Shown here piece after piece: positions 27,809 to 36,601 of a stretch of DNA of 59,655 nucleotides. A program made the translations under genes and the position numbers. Numbering within the stretch: the stretch's first letter is position 1; every line of letters begins with the position of its first letter. The stretch lies in assembly GCA_964544865.1 (NCBI GenBank), contig CAZJDV010000007.1, forward strand, positions 1 through 59,655, written 5' to 3'. The notes under the pieces were generated by a model, which worked only from the letters and a program-made list of their open reading frames with translations, ran no database searches and had not been told where the DNA came from. This DNA comes from CAZJDV01 sp964544865. Lineage in GTDB: Bacteria > Chloroflexota > Dehalococcoidia > Lucifugimonadales > CAJWER01.

Positions 27809-28159
27809 ATGTATGCCATCGAGATGATCTCGCTCAGCAAGACCTATCCAAAACGTAAAGGCCCGCCGGCACAAGCAGTCGTGGACCTCAGCCTGGCGAT
27901 TCCCCCCGGACAGGTGATCGGGTTCTTGGGACCCAACGGCGTGGGTAAGACCACGCTGGTGCGGCAGATCACCACCGCGCTGCTGCCCACGTCGGGCGAC
28001 GTCCGCGTGCCGGGTTACAGCGCGGTATCCAAGCCGTCGAGAGTCAAGAGCCTGATGGGGACTATTCCACAGGAAGCCGCGCTGTATTAGGTCCTCTCGG
28101 TAAGCTCGATTGCGGCCATGCCGCTTGGACTCTGGAAGCTGCCCTGGCGTCAGAAGTAG
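27809..28159 (+). pseudogene. ABC transporter ATPase, N-terminal fragment with in-frame TAG
   Basis: The first 93 residues (IEMISLSKTYP..., Walker A LGPNGVGKTTLVRQITTALLPTSGDV, Q-loop GTIPQEAALY) are an ABC-2-type exporter ATPase. A TAG at 28088-28090 follows. The same frame continues VLSVSSIAAMPLGLWKLPWRQ to a second TAG at 28157-28159, hydrophobic then basic, like the C-terminal end of an ABC-2 permease rather than the expected signature motif. A deletion fusing ATPase and permease remnants is the simplest reading. Walker B, the LSGGQ signature and the H-loop are absent, so it is inactive. Confidence 0.75.
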
Positions 28160-28226
28160 CGCTAGCGCCAGTCCGAGCGAGGCAGACCTCTGTCCCGTCC
28201 ACGCACCTCACGCGCGGAGGAGCCTC

Positions 28227-29345
28227 CTACACTACGAACCGCTCCGGTGTAAACGGGGCGACCGGCAGGTCTGTCAAGCCCACGGTTATCAGGTCCGCGA
28301 CCGCTCGGCCCATCGCGGGGCCGAGCAGGATGCCCTTCTTCTCTGCGCCGGTGGCCAGGTAGAGTCCCTCCCAGCCGGGCGCCCCGCCGAGGACCGGCAG
28401 ACGATCGGGCGCGACCGGCCTGAGACAGGCGGTCTGCCTCACGAGCTTCAGCTCGCGCAGGCTCGGCACCATCCTCAAGCTCCGGTCCATCAACGTGTCG
28501 CGCGCATCGCGGGTCAGGCTGACGTCGAAGCCGGCCTCCTCCTCCGTCGAAGCCAGCCAGACGTAGCCGTCGGCCTTGTACGCCACCTGGCCCGGTCCGG
28601 CCATGTGGTACCTGAACGGCTCCGCCGGGCCCTCCAGGTGGATGATCTGTCCCTTCAGCGGCTCCACCGGGATTGTCACGTCCAGCCATTCCGCCACGCG
28701 GCCTGACCAGGGCCCCAGAGCTATCACGACGGCGTCGCATTCGATGGCTCTCTGCCCCATCCTCACGCCGGTGACCCCCCCCCCCGACGAGTCTAGGCCG
28801 GTCGCCTCGCCGTGGACCACCTCGGCGCCGTGACGCTCCGCCCCTCGAAGAAACGCCAGCGTCAGCCGGTAGCTGTCCAGCACGCCTACATCCCGCAGCA
28901 GCACAGCACCGAGGACCTCTTCGGATACTCGAGGCTCCAGGCTGAGCACCTGTTCCGGTTCGAGCCACTCGGCGCTAAATCCGTCCGCGGCCGCCCAGAG
29001 GACCATGTCCAGCTTCTGATCGCGGACCTCGTCCTCCGTGAAGCAGAGCTGTAGATGGGGCATCATCCTGGCCTGAAAATCGACGCCGGCCTCCTCCTCC
29101 AGCACGGGCCAGAGGTTTCTGTGCATCCTGAAAGCCGTCTCCGCCAGCGGCGCCAGCGGTTTCGGCACCCCGGTCCCCACCAGCGGATTGAGCAATCCCA
29201 CGGCATAGCCCGACGCGCCGCAGCCCACCGCCTCGCTCTCGACGATCTGCACCTTCACGCCCTCGCGGGCCAGGTAGTAGGCCGACGCGGACCCCACTAT
29301 CCCAGCCCCTATCACGACGACCTCGGTTCCGTTTTCCATGTCCAT
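28227..29345 (-). CDS. FAD-dependent amino-acid/glycine oxidase-like protein (DAO family)
   Basis: A 372-residue flavoprotein. The N-terminal ADP-binding motif is VVVIGAGIVGSASAYYLAREG with the following acidic VQIVESE; then GCGASGYAVGLLNP. The C-terminal FAD clamp is GLYLATGAEKKGILLGPAMG, and RPVAPDRLPVLGG is the usual pre-motif. ThiO/DadA-type enzymes oxidise glycine, sarcosine or D-amino acids to imino acids. No thiamin gene is nearby, so the substrate is open. The protein ends normally at VAPFTPERFVV. Confidence 0.88.
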   Translation of the reverse strand: MDMENGTEVVVIGAGIVGSASAYYLAREGVKVQIVESEAVGCGASGYAVGLLNPLVGTGVPKPLAPLAETAFRMHRNLWPVLEEEAGVDFQARMMPHLQLCFTEDEVRDQKLDMVLWAAADGFSAEWLEPEQVLSLEPRVSEEVLGAVLLRDVGVLDSYRLTLAFLRGAERHGAEVVHGEATGLDSSGGGVTGVRMGQRAIECDAVVIALGPWSGRVAEWLDVTIPVEPLKGQIIHLEGPAEPFRYHMAGPGQVAYKADGYVWLASTEEEAGFDVSLTRDARDTLMDRSLRMVPSLRELKLVRQTACLRPVAPDRLPVLGGAPGWEGLYLATGAEKKGILLGPAMGRAVADLITVGLTDLPVAPFTPERFVV

Positions 29346-29416
29346 TTTTCTTCATCCTCTTTGTGGGCCACAGGATCATGCAAGGCCATGACCCGCGTCT
29401 CCCCTCGCACGGACCA

Positions 29417-29863
29417 TTAGTCCAGATCGGAAGCGGACTCGTCGTCCCGGCTGCGTCTGGGTGGACGCCCTACGAGGGCACTCAGCGCGGTGCTAGCGAT
29501 GCCAACGATAAGCGCTCCCCAAATTGCGGGCCAGAACCACTCGACGCTGACCGGGAGGTTAAGCCAACCTGCGATTTCGGCGGCGAGCACCAGCATCGCG
29601 GCGTTGATTACCAGCGCGAACAGGCCGAATGTAAGACAGGTCAGTGGGCATCCGACCAGGTGGGCGACCGGCTTTATCAGCGCGTTCACCACGCCGAATA
29701 TCGCTGCGGTCGCGAGCAGGGCCCGCAGGCCCTCGATCTCAATCCCGTTCACCACTCGGGCGGCGAGCCACAAGGCGGCCGCGTTTGTGGCCATGCGTAC
29801 CACCAAGTTCCGGGCACGAGCCTCATCCTCGTCTTCGATCTTCCAGCCGGAGAATATCCCCAA
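29417..29863 (-). CDS. phage holin family 4-TM membrane protein (PF04020-like)
   Basis: A 148-residue protein with four hydrophobic helices (ATNAAALWLAARVVNGIEI; LLATAAIFGVVNALIKPV; LTCLTFGLFALVINAAMLVLA; FWPAIWGALIVGIASTALSAL) and an Arg/Asp-rich tail. The segment VNALIKPVAHLVGCPLTCLTFGLF is the hallmark of the chromosomal mycobacterial-type holin family, found in many bacteria without prophage. TTG is the only start in frame. No phage gene is nearby, so a lysis role is not implied. Confidence 0.85.
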   Translation of the reverse strand: MGIFSGWKIEDEDEARARNLVVRMATNAAALWLAARVVNGIEIEGLRALLATAAIFGVVNALIKPVAHLVGCPLTCLTFGLFALVINAAMLVLAAEIAGWLNLPVSVEWFWPAIWGALIVGIASTALSALVGRPPRRSRDDESASDLD

Positions 29864-29965
29864 GAATGCGGACTACCCTTTCACGAACCCGACAAACGGT
29901 CCTTAACACATTACCATCCCGGCGACCAACACTCCAGATAAGCGGTGCGGGATACGGGATAGGGG

Positions 29966-29975
29966 NNNNNNNNNN
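29966..29975. other. scaffold gap of 10 N
   Basis: Ten unknown bases. The left flank has GATACGGGAT repeats and the right flank GGGTTCTGGGTTTAGGTTCTGG, so low-complexity repeats probably caused the gap. The distance across it is not reliable. Confidence 0.98.
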
Positions 29976-30004
29976 TACTGGGTTCTGGGTTTAGGTTCTG
30001 GATA

Positions 30005-30036
30005 GACACCTAACACCCAACATCTAGCACCCATTC
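30005..30036. repeat. second copy of the AACACC-type intergenic repeat
   Basis: ACACCTAACACCCAACATC and a following C-rich stretch match the repeat at 715-744 in composition and order. It lies between the gap and the leucine-dehydrogenase-like gene. Confidence 0.5.
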
Positions 30037-30103
30037 CCCGTCCCCACCGCTATGATAAGCTGAAATATATCGCATAGCTCGGCGCTGGCGGTAGGAGACT
30101 TGA

Positions 30104-30652
30104 ATGGAGCTGATGGAGTACATGCAGCGGTACGGGTACGAGCAGTTGGTGGCGTGTCACGAGCCGTCGGTGGGTCTAAGGGCGTTCATCGCGATCCACG
30201 ACACGACCCTCGAACCGGCCTGTGGAGGCGTTCGTATCTGGCCGCACCCGTCTGAGGACGACGCCATCGTGGACGTGCTGCGTCTGGCTCGTGCCATGAC
30301 ATACAAATCGGCCCCGGCGGGCCTGCCCCTCGGCGGCGGCAAGGCCCTTATCTGGGCCGACTCACGCAGGGACAAGAGCGAGGCGCTTCTCCGGACATTC
30401 GGCCGGTTCGTCGACACACTGGGCGGACGGTACGTCACCGCGGAGGACGTGGGCATGACGCCCCTCGACCTGGCGCACATCGCCCAGGAGACCGAGCACG
30501 TCGTCGGCCTGCCCACCTCGATGGGCGGCGGCGGCGATACCTCAATGATGACAGGTCTCGGCGTGTACCTCGGAATGAAAGCCAGCGCCATGGCGGCGTG
30601 GGGCTCGGACAACCTCGAGGCGGTCCGAGGCCTGAAGCCGGTATACCGCTAG
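30104..30652 (+). pseudogene. leucine/Glu/Phe/Val dehydrogenase, N-terminal domain only
   Basis: The first ~172 residues are a typical amino-acid dehydrogenase catalytic domain: ACGGVRIWPH, the catalytic lysines in MTYKSAPAGLPLGGGKA, TAEDVGMTPLDLAHIAQET and GGGGDTSMMTGLGVYLGMKA. After WGSDNLE the NAD-binding Rossmann domain (expected VAVQGFGKVG) is missing and the sequence passes into an enolase-superfamily fragment; the frame stops at 30652. The start is well supported by TAGGAGAC 7 nt before the ATG. It cannot bind NAD in this form. The join at about 30610-30625 may be a real deletion or an assembly error; both genes lie on the short contig between the two N gaps. Confidence 0.82.
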
Positions 30653-30653
30653 C

Positions 30654-31031
30654 GATGGTGACTATGGCGAGGAATTCTTTGCCGGCTTCGTCAGTGGCGG
30701 CGCGGTCGACATCATCATGCCCGATGTAAAGCACTGCGGCGTGGCCGGGGCCCGGCGCGCCGCAGCGGCTGCGGAAGCGGCGGGAGGCCAGATTTCCCTT
30801 CACGGCCCGGCAAGCCCTATCTCCCAGCTAGTTGGAGCCCACGTCACGGCTGCCATCCCGGGCGCGATGCCCCTGGAGTACGCAGCCAACGAGGCCCCCT
30901 GGAGGGCTGAACTGCCCACAGAGCCCGAGCACATACACGGCGGCCGCCTCTGGTTCCCCGGCGGCACAGGCATGGGCGCCGCCCTCAACCTCGAACTTGT
31001 GGCGAGCCGCGGTACCCGCTGGCGCGTCTGA
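30654..31031 (+). pseudogene. mandelate racemase/muconate lactonizing (enolase superfamily) C-terminal fragment
   Basis: In a frame different from the dehydrogenase the sequence reads DGDYGEEFFAGFVSGGAVDIIMPDVKHCG, then SLHGPASPISQLVGAHVTAAI and LWFPGGTGMGAALNLELV, the last barrel strands and C-terminal cap of an enolase-superfamily sugar-acid dehydratase-like enzyme. The N-terminal lid and the metal-binding strands 3-5 are absent. There is no plausible start near 30654. The enolase superfamily is typically abundant in SAR202-like genomes, which fits the host guess. Confidence 0.78.
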
Positions 31032-31050
31032 GAGAATTATTTCCTAACAG

Positions 31051-31093
31051 ATCTCTTTCTTTTCTCTGCGATCTCCGCGATCTCTGCGGTGAA
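31051..31093. repeat. TCTCTGCGATCTC-type intergenic repeat
   Basis: Imperfect tandem CTCTGCGATCT/CCGCGATCTCTGCGGTGAA. Similar 'CTCTGCG...CTCTGCGGTGAA' stretches are dispersed in spacers of several unrelated environmental bacteria. Its 3' end directly abuts the GGAGG of the next gene. Confidence 0.5.
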
Positions 31094-31106
31094 CTCCGGA
31101 GGCTCC

Positions 31107-31929
31107 ATGAAAGTCCACCTGGTCGACGGCACTTACGAACTGTTCAGGGCCTACTACGCCATGCCCCCATCGACGGCCCCGGACGGGCGTCCCGTCGGCG
31201 CGGTGCGAGGGCTCCTCACGACGCTACTGCTGCTACTTCGTGAGGACGATGTGACCCACCTGGCCTGCGCGTTCGACCACGTCGTCGAGTCCTTCAGAAA
31301 CGAGCTCTTCGACGGCTACAAGACGGGAGAGGGCGTCTCCAAAGACCTGATGAGCCAATTCGAGCTCGCCGAGAGGGCGGCCGCCGCGCTTGGCGTCGTG
31401 GTATGGCCGATGGTCGAGTTCGAAGCCGACGACGCGATCGCCACGGCGACAGCACGATGGGCCGGCCTGCCGGGCGTCGAGCAGGTCGTCATTTGCTCAA
31501 CGGACAAGGACCTCATGCAGATGGTCCATGACCCGGGCGTCGTGTGCCTGGACCGGCGCAGGCAGATAATCTACGACGTCGCCACCGTCAGAGACAAGTT
31601 CGGCATCGGGCCTGAGTCTATCCCGGACTACCTCGCCCTCGTCGGAGACGCCGCGGACGGAATCCCTGGCGTGCCGCGGTGGGGCGCTAAGTCGACTGGG
31701 CAGGTGCTTGCCCGCTACATCCACTTCGAGGACATCCCAGAAAACCCGCTGCTGTGGGACGTGAAACCGCGCGGCGCCAAGTCCATCGCGGCGATGCTGC
31801 AAGAGCACCGCCAGGAGGCCGGCCTGTACAAGAAACTGGCGACCCTCCGCCTGGATGTGCCACTGGACGAGGGCCTGCCCGACCTGGAGTGGCAGGGCGT
31901 CCACCGCGAAGTCTATCATCAGCTCTGCG
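31107..31929 (+). CDS. 5'-3' exonuclease (PolA N-terminal-like), 3' end lost in gap
   Basis: About 274 residues of a FEN/PIN-type flap nuclease. Metal-binding acids appear in VHLVDGTYELFRAYYA, CAFDHVVESFRNELFDGYK, EFEADDAIATA, ICSTDKDLMQMV and VGDAADGIPGVPRWGAKS, the last being the helix-hairpin-helix DNA-binding region. This is the exonuclease domain alone, as in stand-alone Chloroflexota proteins, not whole DNA polymerase I. The ATG at 31107 follows CCGGAGG; a GTG at 31089 is less likely. The 10-N gap at 31930 removes the C-terminus. Confidence 0.88.
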
Positions 31930-31939
31930 NNNNNNNNNN
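31930..31939. other. scaffold gap of 10 N
   Basis: Ten unknown bases cut off the exonuclease gene. Sequence to the right does not continue it, so real missing length is unknown. Confidence 0.98.
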
Positions 31940-32336
31940 TCACGGCAATCCGCGACCTACCCCACAGGTGGGCGGGTGAGTAAGGGATGCTGTACCGATA
32001 GCGAAACATGGGAACATTGAGGTTAGAATAGCGGCACCAACCTGTCCCGCCCGATCAGCCAAGAATCAATGGTGATGGGAACGAAGACGCTGCGGGCCGC
32101 CGCCCGCAGGCCCATGCGGATGTGGACCCTTGACCGCGAGCCGTGCTGCCTCGCTGGTGAGAGACAACCGAAAGAACCTGCTGTTGCCCGAAACATTGGT
32201 CTACTTGCGCGCCGCGATCAGGTATTCTTTGGGGTTATTCGGGATTGGACGCGTCTCGCTTGACCGTTTCCGCGTTCCACAGACGCGGCCGGCACCCACC
32301 TATCAGACGACGCGTCGTCCACGGACTATCGGTCTT
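31940..32336. other. 397-bp region without recognisable gene
   Basis: Contains a strong hairpin CTGCGGGC-CGCC-GCCCGCAG near 32090 without a T-run. A forward frame gives RDNRKNLLLPETLVYLRAAI, which has the look of real protein but no family match and no start or stop context. It may be a gene remnant adjoining the gap. Confidence 0.4.
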
Positions 32337-33283
32337 CTAAGGGAGACTGACCAGGTATGCGTACAAACCGGCCAGATCTTCGTCGTCGAGTCTTCCAATG
32401 AATTCCCAGGGCATCTCGTCCAGGTCCAGCACCCGCCCTGTCGGGGTAACCCCTGTTCGATGCGTTTCGATGAACTGCTCCACGCTCCAGACCTTCACTG
32501 TCCTCAAGGTCGGTCCCTTGGAAGCGAGCCCGCCGGCGCCGCCCGACATGTCTTCGCCGTGGCACTCGGAGCAGCCGATGAGATTGGCGATATAGTGGCC
32601 GTACTCGACCGTGGGGCCCACGGGCACCGACGCGACCGGACCGGGCTCGGGAAGGGATTGATCGGGAACATGCCGATCGTAATGAAGGCTAGGGCGAGCG
32701 GGGTCATGGAACGCTTCGGCGCTGGGTTTTCCACCGAAGGCTGGCTTCTGAGATAGGCGACGATTGACTGAGCATCTTCGTCGCTGACTTTACTGAAGCT
32801 CAAGGAGGCCATTACCGGCGACAGATGGCCGTCCCGGTTGGTGCCATCTCGAATTACCCTTAAGACCTCGCCGTCGGTCCACTCCGACAGCGACCCGCCA
32901 GGAGTCAGATTGGGCGAGCTCATGTCGCCCAGCGGCATCGGAACATCGGCCAGGATGTTATCGCCACCGGAGAGGGGCAGCTCGTCGTTGACGGTATGGC
33001 AGGCCGCGCATATCGTAGACGTGAGGTGGGCGCCGCGCTTGATCTGCGCTTGCGTCCCCGCCACGGTCACCTCGACCACCGGATTGCCTCGTGGTGCGTA
33101 GACCTAGATAAATTCCAGGACCACTACCACTGTTACCAACGCCACGATCAGTGTTCCGAACGCGGCGGCGCCGCCGCCCCACTTGACGATGCGATTTGAC
33201 GACCCCCGGGCGCGCCAGACGAGCCATCCGAACAATACCGCGAGGGCGGCGAACGCGACGAGCCAGATAATGTTGACGAACAC
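32337..33283 (-). pseudogene. membrane-anchored di-heme cytochrome c, TAG and frameshift
   Basis: From GTG 33283 (preceded by AGGAGATAG) the frame encodes NIIWLVAFAALAVLFGWLVW and a second helix FGTLIVALVTVVVVLEFI, then a TAG at 33106-33104, then in the same frame VYAPRGNPVVEVTVAGTQA and the first heme site ICAACHTV. A one-base shift near 32635 is needed to reach the second heme site GCSECHGEDMSGG and the end EDLAGLYAYLVSLP. Joined it is a ~315-residue electron carrier with two CxxCH heme sites and an N-terminal membrane anchor, as in cytochrome subunits of dehydrogenases. The distal Met candidates are PMPLGDMSSPNLT and DEMPWEF. No dehydrogenase subunits are adjacent. Confidence 0.78.
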
Positions 33284-33727
33284 ACTCTATCTCCTAGTAT
33301 TCGAGTTGGTGTCAGAGCCCAGGCGTGGGGGGGGGGCGCCTGGACATTAGAGTCAGGAAGGAAGCTGATTGCCGGTACTATTCCACCCGCAACAGGGAGG
33401 CGTATCGAGTACTTAGGTAGCGGTCATTGATAGGTGCTGGCCTGGCATATGCGGCACCTATGCTGGTGGGCCTTCAGACGGAGAGGTCTGAGGGGCGGAC
33501 CCCGGTTCGTTGAAGGAGCGAGTGCGACCAGCGGTTATTTCGGCGACGCCCGACGATGACGGACGGAACCTCCCTGTCTCCTATCTGGTTCACGTCTCGC
33601 GCCCTGGGGGGAACGTTAACCAGATCCCTTCGCGAGGAAGAGACGATGCATGCGCCTCCAAGTTCCGCGATTCGGACATTGCCGCCGGTGGCGGGCATAA
33701 CCAAGGCGAAAGTTGACACTCTCTCTT
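33284..33727. other. 444-bp intergenic region with a G10-loop hairpin
   Basis: No gene is supportable. At 33319-33343 the arms CCAGGCG and CGCCTGG pair around a loop made of T and ten consecutive G, the longest homopolymer in the window. A weaker stem CAGAC-GGAGAG-GTCTG follows near 33477. The G-run length is likely to be unreliable. Confidence 0.5.
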
Positions 33728-35047
33728 TTATCCGAGTGCTCTATCCCCGGCGGTTCGCCTGAATTGCCACATCACGACCTCTGCCATCAGGCCGGCCAAA
33801 TCCAGCAGACCCCATACGGAAAGTCCAGGTATTGGAGTCGGGGTCGCAGCCGGCCCCACGACCACCACGATCTGGTGGGGCTGGGATGACTCCCCTTGCT
33901 TGTCGTTCGCCGCAAACGTGATGATATGCACGCCAGTCTGGCTCCCCGACGGAGTCCAGGAGAAGATGCCTGTTGGAGAGCCGGTCAGGGTGGTCCCACT
34001 TGGCAAGTCGATTACGTCCAGAACGACCTCGTCAATGGCATCTGGATCGGACGCCTGGACCGTGAAGGTCACGTTATTGAGAGCAGCGACCGAGAACTCG
34101 GTTCCGATCGCAGGCGACGGGGGCACATCGATAACCGGTGGCTCATTCGATCCGCCCTGCACGGGCGTAGCCGACGGGAGCGCGGCGGAGACGAAACGGA
34201 AATTATCCAGGAAGACCGTCGTATCATAGATGGAGTCACCCAGATCCATAACTGAAAACACCAACGTGATCGTCGACGCTCCGGAAGGTATCAGACCAAC
34301 CGTCGTCAACTTTTCCGTCGCCTCGTCGGAGGTCGTGCCGGCAGCATTGCCCGACGTCATTCCGATCGCGCCGGTGGTGTTAACCGTGACCAGTGCGCCA
34401 CTGGGATCGAAGGCAACATTATTTGGAGCCGTGATGTTTGCACCGCTTAGTGTGAAAGACGAGGAGGGGGGCTCAATTAGGAACGCATCATTGAACGCAC
34501 TCCCCACGAATTCTGGAAACTCCTCTGAGAAGAACTTCCAGTTCACGGCCCAATATGTGGAGGGTGTGGGAACGTTCAGGGTGAGAGTCAGTTGGACCAG
34601 GTCTCTCCCCTGGCTGGTGTTGAGCCCGCTCAGCACTGTCGAAAGGAAATTAGAAAGGTTAGGTAAGAACGCGTTGGCGGCGCCGCCTGTGGAGATGACC
34701 GCGAAACTATCACCCTGGACCGGGAAGCCGCCAAGGGAGGCAAGTGTGGTCGTTACGAACACGGCGGTGCCGGCAACACCGCTGGTGCCGGCCGACGCAC
34801 TGGCGACTGAGCCGGCGGGTAGATCCATGGCCGCGGCTAGCGCATCAGCTTGTTAAGCGTGTGACTGAGGCGAAATCAAGCCGGACCCTGCGGGCAGGTC
34901 GCCTTCGGGGCCAAAGGTGGGTGTATGTTCCGGGGGGGCCTGGGCGAATACGCCGCTTGGTATCGCAAATAGCAGACCTGGAACCAATACTACAATCAGC
35001 CAGTTTAGGAGCCTTCGTTTGACTTAGTTGGCCTCGGAGTCTGTCAT
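33728..35047 (-). pseudogene. secreted choice-of-anchor-type protein with Ig-like domain and IPTL-like C-terminal sorting signal; two in-frame TAA
   Basis: From ATG 35047, after GAAGGCAGGGAAACC, one frame runs to 33728 and is interrupted by TAA at 35026-35024 (codon 8) and 34855-34853. Between them lies a signal peptide (RRLLNWLIVVLVPGLLFAIPSGVFAQA). After the second TAA come QADALAAAMDLPAGSVAS and a choice-of-anchor-L-like domain with WKFFSEEFPEFVGSAFNDAFLIE and TTVFLDNFRFVSA. A putative Ig domain follows (IDVPPSPAIG ... GIFSWTPSGSQTGVHIITFAANDKQG). The C-terminus IPGLSVWGLLDLAGLMAEVV then RR resembles IPTL-CTERM sorting signals: a short motif, one helix, then basic residues. Both TAA codons can come from CAA. 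It was probably an exported surface protein. Confidence 0.72.
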
Positions 35048-35269
35048 GGTTTCCCTGCCTTCTCCCATCGGATTCACTATCTTGGCCAAAGCGCACATCT
35101 CGTGGTGCCAGCGTCCCGTTCAAAAGCGCGATGTCGGTGTTGGGAAGGATACTGGCACCGAGGTCACGCGCCGTCAATCGGACACAATCCTGGCAGATGA
35201 TACTTTTTCAGCGTGATCATGCCGCAATATGTGAGCGGGATCGCTGGATGTCGTCCTCGATGGACACCC

Positions 35270-36031
35270 TCACCCAACCCCGCCTCCGTCCATGACCAGC
35301 GGCGTCCCCGTGACGAACGACGCCTCGTCCGACGCCAGGAACAACGCCCCAAAGGCGATCTCTCTGGGCTTGCCGACGCGCTTCAGGAAGCTGGCGTTGG
35401 CCGCCTCCTCCTGAAACTCGTCCAGGCCGGCTTTGAGAAACTCGCGGTGCTTTTCCGATGCTTGTGTCTGCACGGAGCCTGGACACACGCAGTTGACCCG
35501 AATGTTGTCTGGAGCCAGGTCGAGCGCTAGGCAGCGGGTCAGTTGCAAAAGGGCGCCCTTGGAGGTGTTGTAAGGTACGAACGCAGGCTGCCCGATGAAG
35601 CTGCTGACAGAGGCGATGTTGACGATGGACCCGCCGCCGACCGCCCTCATCACCGGCAGCACGTGCTTTACAGCGTAGGCCGCCCCAATGACGTTGACGC
35701 CCATGACACGCTGCCAGTCGGCGTCCGTCACTTCCTCGATGCGGCCGAACACGAAGGCCACCGCGTCGTTCACCAGGACGTCGACCGACCCGAACGCCCT
35801 CACCGTGGCCTGTACCAGGGCTTCGATCTCGGGCTCCTTGGAGACATCGGTTCTCAGGAACGTCGCCTCGCTGCCGGCCTCCAGGATACGCCTCAGGGTT
35901 TCCTGGCCCCCTTCCACGTCGATGTCGGCGATGGCTACACTGGCGCCCTCTTCGGCGAATAGCTCGCAGATCGCCCTCCCGATTCCCGAAGCGCCACCGG
36001 TGACTATCGTTTTCTTGTCTTTCAGCCTCAT
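35270..36031 (-). CDS. short-chain dehydrogenase/reductase
   Basis: A 253-residue classical SDR. The cofactor motif is TGGASGIGRAI, followed by IADID (NAD preference is suggested by the Asp). The catalytic residues are Ser in IASVSSF and YxxxK in YNTSKGALL; the C-terminus VTGTPLVMDGGGVG is normal. The structural NNAG motif reads VNDAV, an Asn-to-Asp change. It lies 60 bp after the rhamnose-mutarotase-like gene on the same strand, so a role in oxidising a deoxy-sugar or related polyol is inferred. Confidence 0.9.
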   Translation of the reverse strand: MRLKDKKTIVTGGASGIGRAICELFAEEGASVAIADIDVEGGQETLRRILEAGSEATFLRTDVSKEPEIEALVQATVRAFGSVDVLVNDAVAFVFGRIEEVTDADWQRVMGVNVIGAAYAVKHVLPVMRAVGGGSIVNIASVSSFIGQPAFVPYNTSKGALLQLTRCLALDLAPDNIRVNCVCPGSVQTQASEKHREFLKAGLDEFQEEAANASFLKRVGKPREIAFGALFLASDEASFVTGTPLVMDGGGVG

Positions 36032-36091
36032 GCAGTTCCCCCCTTGTTGTCTACAGCTCTGTTGTCCACTGCTCTGCCCCGGCGGACCGGC

Positions 36092-36439
36092 TCACTCCAG
36101 GTGGAACACCTCCGCCAGCTCCACCATCGCCTGGTCCGGGCGTGCCCCCGGCGGGATCTCGAAGAACGGTGCCATCGTCTCCTGCCATCGCCGATTGGCG
36201 TCTTCGCGCTCCATGCCCGCCAGCGACGCCTGAAAGCTCTCCTCCGCCTCGAAGTAGCCTAACAGGAGGCCGTCATCCCGCATGAACAGCGAGTAGTTGC
36301 GCCAGCCGGTCCTCGACAGCGCCTCGAGCATCTCCGGCCACACAGACTCGTGCAGCCGCTTGTACTCTACCAACATGTCTTGTTTGACTTTGAGAATGAA
36401 CCCTGTTCTCTTGATGGCTCTCGCCTCCCGCGTACTCAT
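36092..36439 (-). CDS. L-rhamnose mutarotase family protein
   Basis: A 115-residue ferredoxin-like protein of the RhaM/YiiL family. Visible blocks are KRTGFILKVKQDMLVEYKRLH, VWPEMLEALSRTGWRNYSLFM, LLGYFEAEESF and a C-terminal NRRWQETMAPFFE. RhaM interconverts the anomers of L-rhamnose; many relatives act with other sugars. The gene heads a probable two-gene transcript with the SDR. A GAAGG site lies 9 nt before the ATG. Confidence 0.88.
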   Translation of the reverse strand: MSTREARAIKRTGFILKVKQDMLVEYKRLHESVWPEMLEALSRTGWRNYSLFMRDDGLLLGYFEAEESFQASLAGMEREDANRRWQETMAPFFEIPPGARPDQAMVELAEVFHLE

Positions 36440-36457
36440 GTCATGGCCTTCGGCCCA

Positions 36458-36486
36458 ATACTATGCCGAGCCCGGCAGCCTCGCAA
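36458..36486 (-). promoter_or_regulatory. promoter for the mutarotase-SDR pair
   Basis: Reverse strand TTGCGA, 17 bp, TAGTAT. Predicted start near 36451, a ~12-nt leader just long enough to contain GAAGG. Confidence 0.5.
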
Positions 36487-36601
36487 CCCCGGAGAGCATG
36501 TCCGCCGTCGCCGCTAGAGGGAGACTCGTCTGTGACTTGTGATTGACGCCAACCGGCATACGTGGCAAGCTTCTTCGAATGGCCGCCGGCATGGAGGAAA
36601 A

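Noticed and set aside
27809..28090. Complete short ABC protein
   Set aside because: Lacks Walker B, the signature motif and the H-loop; it is a fragment.
29417..29863. Prophage, suggested by a holin-family protein
   Set aside because: No capsid, terminase, integrase or lysin genes nearby; the family is commonly chromosomal.
32130..32756. Forward 208-residue frame over the cytochrome c gene
   Set aside because: The reverse strand has two CxxCH heme motifs and a matching N-terminal anchor; the forward product has no domain.
35050..35230. c-di-GMP or cobalamin riboswitch upstream of the choice-of-anchor gene
   Set aside because: The consensus cores of these riboswitches are not present; only loose resemblance of GC-rich stems.
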